DNA of 64,000 nt, taken from positions 175,795,419 through 175,859,418 of the forward strand of contig NC_133335.1 of the NCBI RefSeq assembly GCF_042186555.1, in the 5' to 3' direction. Position numbers and translations under genes: made by a program. This document shows, piece by piece, positions 55,243 through 64,000 of the stretch. Within the stretch, counting starts at the first letter, position 1. Each line of letters opens with the position of its first letter. The DNA comes from Aquarana catesbeiana (taxonomy: Eukaryota; Chordata; Amphibia; Anura; Ranidae). The notes under the pieces were generated by a model. It searched no databases. It saw only the letters and a list, made by a program, of their open reading frames with translations, and was not told where the DNA came from.

Positions 55243-55860
55243 AGATGCTTAGATTTGCAATTTTTTTAATATATCCTGTACTTTTGTGTTGGCTTGGGGA
55301 GTTTTCAAGTCAGTATCCTGTAACCATTGTGAAAAGTCTGTAACAGACACTTCCACCTTTCCTGTTGTGTCCAGAATGATAGGAGAAAGGGGTAAACGGT
55401 TTCAATAACCCCTTTTTCCTCATGGGAGAGTGGCAGGATGGGCAGTTTCAAGTTCCCCCCTTTGGGGGCCAGCTAAGGCTCTCAGGTGGACACCTGGTGC
55501 TCACATGGCCTAGGTGAATAGTACATGTGACTTTCCCGGGCTTTGGGAGTACTAGGGATGAAAGCTGGATAAATCTGGTCAGATCCAGTGAAATATAGGG
55601 CTATATAAACGGGGTTCCGTCCAGTCAGGCTCATTCAGAGCTGTGGTGTTCCCCCCCTCCCAAACTTTTTTTTTTCTGTCGCGGCTGTAATTATGTGGTG
55701 GTGTCACCTTTGTAAAAAAAAAAAATTTAATACAAAGGGGACAAATCTGTTTTTGAAGTTATCTAATATTAATTTATGATGTGGATAATTTTGGTTTCTG
55801 ATAATATTTATGCAGCCTGAGCCATAGTGGCTAGGTTGTTTTAAGTTTATTGAGTTTTTC
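55243..55860 (+). repeat. P8: promoter-bearing repeat, empty ERV site
   Basis: Positional counterpart of P2 but uninterrupted; the ERV target GTGAA is at 55,514-55,518. TATA box intact. Confidence 0.9.
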
Positions 55861-56768
55861 AAAAATGATTTTTTTTTCAAAAATGATTTTTTTTTTCAAA
55901 AATAATTTTTTTTAAGTGATTTCTTTTTTCTAAAATTTTTTTTTTCAGAAATAATTTTTTGTTCAAAACTTATTTATTTTCCAAAAATTATTTTTTCTTC
56001 AAATTTTTAATTTTTTCAAAAATTATTTTTTTTCAAAAATTATTTTTTTCAAAAATTATTTTTTTTCAAAAATTAGGCTAGGTTGTTTTAAGTTTGAGTT
56101 TTTCAAAAATGATTTTTTTTTCAAAAATTATTTTTTGTTTCCAAAAATGTTTTTTTTTAAATGATTTTTCTTTTAAACTTTACTTTTTTTCAAAATATTT
56201 TTTTTTTTTACAAAAATTTTTTTTTTTCAAAAATTATTTTTTTTCAAAAATTACTTTTTTTTCCAAAAATTATTTTTTTTTTCAAAAATTATTTTTTTTT
56301 TCAAAAATGTTTTTTTTTTAAATGATTTTATTTTTTCAAAAATTATTTTTTTTTTTTTTTAAATATTTATTTTCAATTTTTTTTTTTCAAAAATTATTTT
56401 TTCTTCAAATTTTTAATTTTTTCAAAAATTATTTTTTTTCAAAAATTATTTTTTTTCAAAAATTATTTTTTTAAATTTTTTTTTAATATTTTTTTTTCAA
56501 AAATTATTTTTTGTTTCCAAAAATGTTTTTTTTTTTTAATGATTTTTCTTTTAAATTCTACTTTTTTTCAAAAAAAAATTTTTTTTTCAAAAATATTTTT
56601 TTTACAAAAATTTTTTTTTTCAAAAATTTTTTTTTTTCAAAAATTATTTTTTTTTTTCAAAAATTATTCTTTATTTTCAAAAATTATTATTTTTTTTCAA
56701 AAATGTTTTTTTTTCAAAAATTATTTTTTTTAAAAGATTTTTTTTCAAAAATTATTTTTTTTAAATGA
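55861..56768. repeat. T-rich satellite
   Basis: Same unit order as 23,297-24,172, including the GGCTAGGTTG scrap near 56,076. Confidence 0.9.
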
Positions 56769-57950
56769 TTGCAAAAGCATTTGACACAGTTCCCCATAAA
56801 CGTTTACTGTACAAAATAAGGTCCATTGGCATGGACCATAGGGTGAGTACATGGATTGAAAACTGGCTACAAGGGCGAGTTCAGAGGGTGGTGATAAATG
56901 GGGAGTACTCGGAATGGTCAGGGGTGGGTAGTGGGGTTCCCCAGGGTTCTTTGCTGGGACCAATCCTATTTAATTTGTTCATAAACGACCTGGAGGATGG
57001 GATAAACAGTTCAATCTCTGTATTTGCAGACAATACTAAGCTAAGCAAGGCAATAACTTCTCCGCAGGATGTGGAAACCTTGCAAAAAGATCTGAACAAA
57101 TTATTGAGGTGGGCGACTACATGGCAAATGAGGTTCAATGTAGAAAAATGTAAAATAATGCATTTGGGTGGCAAAAATATGAATGCAATCTATACACTGG
57201 GGGAAGAACCTCTGGGGGAATCTAGGATGGAAAAGGACCTGGGGGTCCTAGTAGATGATAGGCTCAGCAATGGCATGCAATGCCAAGCTTCTGCTAACAA
57301 AGCAAACAGAATATTGGCATGCATTAAAAAGGGGATCAACTCCAGAGATAAAACGATAATTCTCCCACTCTACAAGGCTCTGGTCCGGCCGCACCTAGAG
57401 TATGCTGTCCAGTTCTGGGCACCAGTCCTCAGGAAGGATGTACTGGAAATGGAGTGAGTACAAAGAAGGGCAACAAAGCTAATAAAGGGTCTGGAGGATA
57501 TTATGAGGAAAGGTTGCGAGCAGTGAACTTATTCTCTCTGGAGAAGAGACGCTTGAGAGGGGATATGATTTCAATTTACAAATACTGTACTGGTGACCCC
57601 ACAATAGGGATAAAACTTTTTCGCAGAAGAGAGTTTAACAAGACTCGTGGCCACTCATTGAAATCAGAAGAAAAGAGGTTTAACCTTAAACTACGTAGAG
57701 GGTTCTTTACTGTAAGAGCGGCAAGGATGTGGAATTCCCTTCCACAGGCGGTGGTCTCAGCGGGGAGCATTGATAGCTTCAAAAAACTATTAGATAAGCA
57801 CCTGAACGATCGCAACATACAGGGATATATAATGTAATTCTGACACATAATCACACACATAGGTTGGACTTGATGGACTTGTGTCTTATTTCAACCTCAC
57901 CTACTATGTAACTATGTAGCTATGTAGCATTAAGTGACAGAGAAATTATG
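56769..57950 (+). pseudogene. CR1-5: 5'-truncated CR1 LINE, mosaic copy
   Basis: FADN and the shared TGA (57,455-57,457) as in the others. The 5' half and its left flank match CR1-2 (CCGGCCGCACC; the CAAAAATTATTCTTTATTTTC satellite variant); the 3' part and the following T copy match CR1-3/T3 (AAGCTAATAAAG, CTCTCTGG). A private 4-bp deletion (GATATTATGAGG for GATATTAGTTATGAGG) lies near 57,500. The C-terminal part is open to 57,837. Confidence 0.9.
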
Positions 57951-58167
57951 ATTTTTTTTTTAATTTTACTCTTTTTTTAAAAAAAATTTCAAAAATTATT
58001 TTTTTTTTACAAAAATGTTTTTTTTTCAAAAAATTTTTTTTCAAAATATTTTTTTTTACAAATTTTTTTTTCAAAAATTTTTTTTTCAAAATTTTTTTTT
58101 TTTCAAAGAAATTTTTTTTTCAAAATTTAAAAAAAAAAATTATTATTTTTAATATTTTTTTTTCAAA
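57951..58167. repeat. T-rich satellite
   Basis: Counterpart of 28,676-28,911. Confidence 0.85.
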
Positions 58168-59601
58168 AATGATTTTGGCAGGCCATCCATGTTGCTATTT
58201 TCTAGCGGCCCAGCTGCAACATCTGAGATCAGGTAATGGTCCTATGGGTAATAATAATCTAGGTATAATGATTACAGGTGCACCCCACAGACGGGTTTTG
58301 GAGGCGCTGGAGGCAAACTCGTTTGTATATAGGACTCCTACAGTTAAACTAATGCTAAAACTTTGGAATAGTATTAAGGGCCTGAAGGGTATCGAGGGGG
58401 TAGCGAGAGGTATGCCTCTTTGGGATAACAAAAATCTCCAAGAAATGACATTGATAGGAAAAATCAAGGCATGGGAGGTAAAGGGGATAATTAAATTTGA
58501 GCAATTATATAATGACAACATGTTGAAATCCTTTGCCTTCTAAAGGAGGAATTTGGTATCCCGAAACAGTCATATTTTAGCTACATTCAAATTAGGCATG
58601 CACTCCAGGCCCAGTTTGGGGAACAAGGCCCGAGCTGGAGCCAATCACCCATCCCTCAAAAAATAGAGAGCTTGGAGGGTTCAAGAGGATTAATAGCTGA
58701 ACTCTACCAATATATCTGTAAAAATAGTAGGGAAGGGCCAGACAAACTTAAGTGTAGAGGGAAGTGGAAAAGAGACCTGGGGCCTATGTCGGATGCCCAG
58801 TGGAGGGAGATATTGAAGGGGGGGCAGCAAGTTTCGGTATCACCTGCTCAGAAGTTTTCGCACTTAATGTTACTTCATAGGGCATATTATACCCCCAAAA
58901 GCTATTTAAGTGGGGGAGAAGAGTAGACACTAAGTGTCCTAGGTGCCAAACTACAGGAGATTTGCTACATATGGTATTGAAATGTCCTAAATTATTCCGC
59001 TACTGGACGGAAGTGGTCGAGACCATAAATAAGATCTTGAATTTAAGTCTTAAACTAGACCCAAAATTATGTATTCTAGGGGTGGGGGGGAACCTGGGTA
59101 ATGGGAGGGATAAAACAAAAGCAGTGCGGAGATGCCTCTACTAGGCAAGAAAGGGAATAACTAAGAGATGGCAAGCTGAGAAACCCCCTTCTGTAAATGA
59201 CTGGCGTAGAGCAGTGTCAGAAACAATAGGGAAAGAAAGGACAGTGTTTGTAAGGGCAGGAAACTTAAAGGAATTTAAAAAAATTTGGAATCCCTGGTTG
59301 GTGAAGACTTCCCACCCTACAGTATAAACAGAGTAAGAAGAAGATAAGGAAGTTGTAGGTCCGAAGATAGGTGTAGTAGTATGTACACACAAATGGTTTC
59401 ATAAAGAGAGAGCTTGGTACAAGGTGTATATATCGGGGTAACAGGGGGAAAAAGGAAAAAAGGGGAGAAAAGTAGAAATGCACTTTTTGTAGTATGGATT
59501 TATACATCACATTGGGTATTAGGATGTTTATTACTGTTTGGAATTTTGTATACTGAGTAATGTGATGTATTGTGTATAATCATGAATAAAAATTATTTAA
59601 A
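58168..59601 (+). pseudogene. T5: 3' remnant of the plus-strand L1-type LINE
   Basis: Shares with T3 the lost C after RAYYTP (near 58,891) and the TAG in the RCLY region (near 59,142). Like T4 it has AAA instead of TAA after NLKEF. A private change alters the C-terminal VKTAHP region to VKTSHP. Confidence 0.88.
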
Positions 59602-59829
59602 AAAAAATGATTTTTTTTTCAAAAATGATTTTTTTGTTTCCAAAAATGTTTTTTTTTTCAAAAATGATTTTTCTTTTAAATTTTACTTTTTTCAAAAAAA
59701 ATTTTTTTCAAAAATTATTTTTTTTTTAAATTATTTTTTTTTTTACAAAAAATTTTTTTTTTACAAAAATGTATTTTTTTTACAAAAATTTATTTTTTTT
59801 TCAAAAATGATTTTTCTTTTAAATTTTAC
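59602..59829. repeat. T-rich satellite
   Basis: Ends with the same AAATTTTAC target as at LINE C. Confidence 0.88.
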
Positions 59830-62800
59830 TTTTTTTTTTTTTTTTTCCATAAACGTTTTTATTTTATAAAAGAATAACAGGGTATACAGCAATGCAATAC
59901 AAATACAATAACGTTATCACTATAGTATCATAACAAGTATACAGTCTCCGTTTGGATTATGAAATAGTTATTACACATTATGCAGTTTGAGACACTGTAA
60001 TAGGTGATAACCTAAGGTGTTAGGTGACATGTTATTGCCTGGAGTTTGGACGAAACTCGTCCTGACCTGAGTATGAGATACAAAAGAACAACGAACAAAA
60101 AGGGAAGAAGGTAGGTCGAGTAAACCCCGGTTGCCGTTGCTCTGTGGCCACCGGGGGGTGTGTGCTGTCTGAGATTCGAGCAAGGAAAGGACAGGGACAG
60201 TATATAAAGAGAGAATAGAGGGATGGGGACAGGGGGGAGACAAAAGGGGGGTCAAAGAAAGGGAGCGGGTAGGGGATATGTCGCTCTCCCCCGGGGATGA
60301 GGTGGGGGCAAGGGGTATAGATAAAGTTATGGGATAGAGGTAAGTCGTTCCATTCCCCCGATAGTCAACTGGGGAAGGAGTTTAATCTTTGAACGGACTT
60401 TCCTATGGTACAAATTGACGGTATCGGTCTGATGTGGTAAAGTGGTTCCAACAAGCCCAGGTAAATGCGAACTTGTGTATTCTGTCTTGGGAAATGTATA
60501 TCAATTCTTCCATGTTTTTAATGTGCTCGATTCTTGTCAGCCATTCTCTAATAGAAGGCGCAACTTTGGAACGCCAATGGTTCGGTATGCATAATTTGGC
60601 TGCGTTTACCATGTGCATGGCTAGCGATTTATGGTATGACTTTCTTCCTAGAGAGGTATGATGAAGAAGATACTGTGCTGGGGTATAATCTAGTGAGTAG
60701 GTGGTAACATGTGTTATAAGATTGTGGACCTCTCTCCAGAAGGGTTGAATCTTGTCGCAGTCCCACCAAATGTGACACATTGTGCCTATTGCTCTCTCAC
60801 ATCTCCAACACTGTTTGGAGATGGAGGGGGAGAACTTATGAAGGCGCGACGGGGTTCTGTACCATCTCGTTATTATTTTGTAGCAATTTTCTTGAATTGC
60901 GACATTTAGTGAGGCTTTGTGACAGTATTCATATACCCTTTTCCAATCCTCTCCAGACAAAGGTGTTTGGAAATCTTTATTCCAGGCTATTTGTGAGGGA
61001 TGTGTTATTGTGTTGTTCTCCTCCGTGAGGAGTGTATAGAGTAAGGAGATGAGATGGCGTTGTGGTGTTTTGCGGTGGCAGAGGTCTTCAAAAGGCGTAA
61101 GTGGTCTTGTCCAATTGTCACGTTGCGTATGTGTCGACAGAAAGTGTTGTATTTGCCTAAAAGTCCAAAATGGGAAGGAGGATGTTTTGGATATGCTAAT
61201 TAGTTTCTCTTTGGAGATGGGTGTGCCCCCCGAGAAAAATTGAAGAGGTAAAACGTCTTCAAATGGCCATTCCCGGTGGAGGAAATGTTGAGATTCTCCC
61301 GGCGGAAAAGCAGGATTCCCTCTGATAGTAGTTAGGGGTCCCGGTGTGGGTGCAAACGGTTTAAACTTTGACGCTTTTTTGAGAGCCAGAAGGGATGCAT
61401 AGATGAGAGGGTGGGAAGAGATGCCAGATGGCCAATGCCTATCGGGGAGCCAGGGGACTAGATGTAGGGGAGTGGACACGAAAGAGTTCTCTAGTTGAAC
61501 CCATTTTTTTTTAAGAGAGTGGACATTCCAGTCTGCCACTCGGGTGAGGTGGCACGCCAGATAGTATTTATGGAGATCTGGCAACCCGATTCCTCCATTA
61601 GTCTTGTGAAGTGTTAAACGGGAATATTTGATGCGGGGTTGCGTGTTTTTCCATATAAAGGTAGTGCATGCTTTTTGGTAGTTCGAGAAAAAAGTTGGGG
61701 GTAAGTGGATTGGTATTGACTGGATTAAATATAGGATGCGCGGGAGGATGATCATTTTGATTAGGGCAGAACGCCCAAACCATGAGACGTTCAGGGCCAT
61801 CCAGTCTTTCATATGTTTTTGGGCGTTTAGGAGGGCTATATGGAAGTTTTTCTGGTATAGATCAGAGAGGTGGGTTGGGATCTGGATGCCTAGATATGAG
61901 ATTGCATCTTTGGTCCATCTAAAAGGGAAGGATTCTTGGCAATGAGTTAAGTCTTGTGTGGGTAAGGTTATGTTTAGGGCCGTCGATTTTGCGTAGTTTA
62001 TTTTGAGGTTAGAGAGAAGGCTAAAGGAGTTAATATCTTTGAGAAGACTAGGCAGGGAGGTTCGTGGGGATGATAAGGATAGCAATACATCATCCGCAAA
62101 GGCGGCTACTTTATATTCCGCTCCCTTCACCGTCACTCCTTTTATATTAGGATTATTTTGTATCCTGTTCAGTAAAGGTTCGAGAGTTAAAACATAGATC
62201 AGGGGGGATAGGGGGCACCCCTGGCGTGTGCCATTGGAGATGGAGAAGGCGTTCGACAGGTGACCATTGACCCTAACTGCCGCAGTGGGACATTTGTACA
62301 AAGACAGTATGTGCGTTAACATGCGCGATTCAAGGCCAAGAGCCATGAGAGTTTCCCGCATGTAGTCCCAGGCCACCCTGTCAAACGCCTTCTCCGCATC
62401 CAGGGAAAGGAAAAATCCTTGCGTCCTGGAGGATGTGAGCCAGTGATGTATGTTTAAGGTGCGTATGACATTATCCCTAGCTTCCCTGCCGGGGATAAAA
62501 CCCACCTGGTCTGTGGAAATTATTTCAGGCAATAGGGGGAGTAGTCTGTTGGCAAGGATTTTTGCGTACAATTTAATATCCACATTCAGGAGGGAGATCG
62601 GTCTATAGTTCGCTACTTGGGTAGGGTCTTTGCCTTCCTTGGGGATAACAGAGATGTGTGCAGACAGCATTCTTCCCGGGGAAACGAGGGGATCTGCTAA
62701 GGCGTTAAATGTGGAGATGAGTTTCGGGGAAAGCACCTCACTGAACGCCTTATAATATTGGATGGTAAAACCATCTGGGCCTGGGCTTTTCCCGGGTTTC

Positions 62801-64000
62801 ATTTGTTTGATAGCTATCTCGAGTTCTTCTTTGGTAAGAGGATTCTCCATCTCTTGGATCTGTTGAGATGTGAGTGGTTTCGGACCGTATTTCGCTAGAA
62901 ACTCTCTGATCTTGTTCGTACGCGTTTCAGTGGGAGTTTGGTTTGGCTCGTTAGGGTGTAAGTTATAAAGTTTGGAGTAAAACTTCTCAAACTCTCCTGC
63001 AATGTCATCGCTCTTGGCCAGAGGAGTTCCCCGAGAGTCGGTGATATGGTGTATCGTGGATGATAATTTGGCATCTTGTACTGACTTAGCTAGCAGACGT
63101 CCGCATTTGTTGCCGTGTTCGTAGAAAATCCTCTGGCCAAGAACGTAGCGTCGTCTAGAGACTCTGCCCAATTCTTCCAGGAGTACTGATCGTGCGTGCA
63201 CTAGATCTTGGAGTGTTGAGTGGGCTTGTGTCTGTTTGTGTGTCAGTTCTAGGGATTTGATTGTCATAAGTAGGGACGTTATTTTCTTTTGGGATTCTTT
63301 CTTATTTTTTGCCGCTATGGCTAGTAGTTCTCCTCTGATCACACATTTATGTGCTTCCCAGAGAGAAATAGGAGACATATCTGGGGTGGCATTTTCTGCA
63401 AAGTATAATTGGAGACGCTTTCGTATGTGTTCAATCGTAGTTGGGTCTTTTAGTAGGGAGGGGTTCAGACGCCAGGTTTTTGTTTTAGTGCATTTTTCAG
63501 GAAAGGATAGAGTGATTGTTATGGGATGGTGATCAGAGAGAAACATGGGCTCTATTGTGGATTGGTGTAGGTGATTCAGGTCTGATTGTGAGAGAAAAAA
63601 GTAATCGATCCTGGAGTATTTCTGGTGGGGAGCTGAATAAAATGTGTAGTCTTTGACTGCGGGGAAGAGGGTACGCCAGGCGTCATGTAGCATTAGTTTT
63701 TGGAGTTCAAGCTTGATCTGACGTAGGGCTCTGTATGGGACATTAGAGGTTCCGGATGATGAGTCAAGGACTGGGTTTAGAGGGACGTTGAAGTCTCCTC
63801 CGAGGATTACCAATCCCCTCTGGAAAGACGACAGAAGGTCGCATGTTTTTCTAAAGAACGTGACGTGGTGTTCATTTGGGCAATATATGTTAGCAAGAGT
63901 TATTGGTTTTGTAGCGTATGTGCCTTTGAGAAAAATGAATCTACCACCAGGATCAATTAGAGAGTCGCTCAATTGAAAATCAGCATGTTTGGATATTAGG
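59830..64000 (-). mobile_element. LINE D: copy of LINE C, 5' part outside the window
   Basis: Poly(A) tail (T run 59,830-59,846), 3' UTR and ORF2 match LINE C at a constant offset of about 29,254. It shares the same left-hand target sequence, so it is a duplicated copy of one insertion, not a new one. Confidence 0.93.
60403..64000 (-). CDS. LINE D ORF2: endonuclease-reverse transcriptase, open to the window edge
   Basis: Open from the stop at 60,403 to the right edge; the N-terminal ~80 residues lie outside. I count about eight amino-acid differences from LINE C over ~1,190 residues. They include GGDFN (LINE C has EGDFN), NEHH for NEYH and SKEKL for SIEKL. SRIDY, SDHHP, SLDAEKAFDRV, FADD and the CCHC knuckle are all present, so the part seen is consistent with an active enzyme. 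The predicted M at 63,972 is not the real start, because the equivalent of LINE C continues in frame beyond it. Confidence 0.93.
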   Translation of the reverse strand, partial: LISKHADFQLSDSLIDPGGRFIFLKGTYATKPITLANIYCPNEHHVTFFRKTCDLLSSFQRGLVILGGDFNVPLNPVLDSSSGTSNVPYRALRQIKLELQKLMLHDAWRTLFPAVKDYTFYSAPHQKYSRIDYFFLSQSDLNHLHQSTIEPMFLSDHHPITITLSFPEKCTKTKTWRLNPSLLKDPTTIEHIRKRLQLYFAENATPDMSPISLWEAHKCVIRGELLAIAAKNKKESQKKITSLLMTIKSLELTHKQTQAHSTLQDLVHARSVLLEELGRVSRRRYVLGQRIFYEHGNKCGRLLAKSVQDAKLSSTIHHITDSRGTPLAKSDDIAGEFEKFYSKLYNLHPNEPNQTPTETRTNKIREFLAKYGPKPLTSQQIQEMENPLTKEELEIAIKQMKPGKSPGPDGFTIQYYKAFSEVLSPKLISTFNALADPLVSPGRMLSAHISVIPKEGKDPTQVANYRPISLLNVDIKLYAKILANRLLPLLPEIISTDQVGFIPGREARDNVIRTLNIHHWLTSSRTQGFFLSLDAEKAFDRVAWDYMRETLMALGLESRMLTHILSLYKCPTAAVRVNGHLSNAFSISNGTRQGCPLSPLIYVLTLEPLLNRIQNNPNIKGVTVKGAEYKVAAFADDVLLSLSSPRTSLPSLLKDINSFSLLSNLKINYAKSTALNITLPTQDLTHCQESFPFRWTKDAISYLGIQIPTHLSDLYQKNFHIALLNAQKHMKDWMALNVSWFGRSALIKMIILPRILYLIQSIPIHLPPTFFSNYQKACTTFIWKNTQPRIKYSRLTLHKTNGGIGLPDLHKYYLACHLTRVADWNVHSLKKKWVQLENSFVSTPLHLVPWLPDRHWPSGISSHPLIYASLLALKKASKFKPFAPTPGPLTTIRGNPAFPPGESQHFLHREWPFEDVLPLQFFSGGTPISKEKLISISKTSSFPFWTFRQIQHFLSTHTQRDNWTRPLTPFEDLCHRKTPQRHLISLLYTLLTEENNTITHPSQIAWNKDFQTPLSGEDWKRVYEYCHKASLNVAIQENCYKIITRWYRTPSRLHKFSPSISKQCWRCERAIGTMCHIWWDCDKIQPFWREVHNLITHVTTYSLDYTPAQYLLHHTSLGRKSYHKSLAMHMVNAAKLCIPNHWRSKVAPSIREWLTRIEHIKNMEELIYISQDRIHKFAFTWACWNHFTTSDRYRQFVP

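Overview
The window is a nest of retroelements in a vertebrate genome, most likely an amphibian and probably a frog. The signs are several L1/Tx1-type LINE lineages, a CR1-type LINE whose 3' end has the run of TATGTAACTATGTA repeats familiar from frog genomes, a gamma/epsilon-like endogenous retrovirus (ERV), and an extremely T-rich satellite between all of them. I see no host protein gene, tRNA, rRNA or CRISPR array. The species is an inference from repeat types.

Layout. 1-6,623: 'LINE A', an L1-type element on the minus strand whose 3' end lies outside the window. 6,788-8,222: a 3' remnant of a second L1-type lineage on the plus strand ('T', five copies plus two scraps). 8,638-9,250: a ~615-bp promoter-bearing repeat ('P', eight copies plus tails) with a TATA box. 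10,228-18,955: a P copy split by an 8.1-kb ERV (10,504-18,611) with two 611-bp LTRs that read as identical. 19,738-30,345: more P, CR1 and T copies. 30,576-38,179: 'LINE C', a full-length L1-type element with both ORFs open (382 and 1,280 codons). 38,382-40,211: two P copies. 41,053-41,473: a degenerate TTAGGG array sitting between a broken CR1 copy and a broken T copy. 44,102-51,552: 'LINE B', a full-length near-identical copy of LINE A. 51,716-59,601: T, P, P, CR1, T. 59,830 to the end: 'LINE D', a near-identical copy of LINE C.

The window is one large tandem duplication. Copy I (1 to about 34,746) matches copy II (45,328-64,000). They differ by ~16 kb, and four events explain nearly all of it: the ERV, an extra P-rich 4.2-kb stretch, an extra 3.3-kb CR1-T unit and a 366-bp internal duplication, all in copy I only. 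The CR1 copy at 56,769 is a mosaic of the two CR1 copies at 24,173 and 27,491, which points to unequal crossing over.

The spacer between elements is a satellite of about 17 bp, TTTTTTTTCAAAAATTA and variants. It has two alternating dyad centres and many T-run/A-run steps, the preferred nick site of L1 endonuclease. It therefore looks both like a landing pad for LINEs and like a substrate for slippage and recombination. LINE C shows a target-site duplication in exactly this sequence. The ERV has a gag-UAG-pol arrangement, a long duplicated coiled coil in Gag, an internally deleted env, and a small 3' frame with two YxxL motifs spaced like an ITAM. Its reading-frame breaks all fall in homopolymers.
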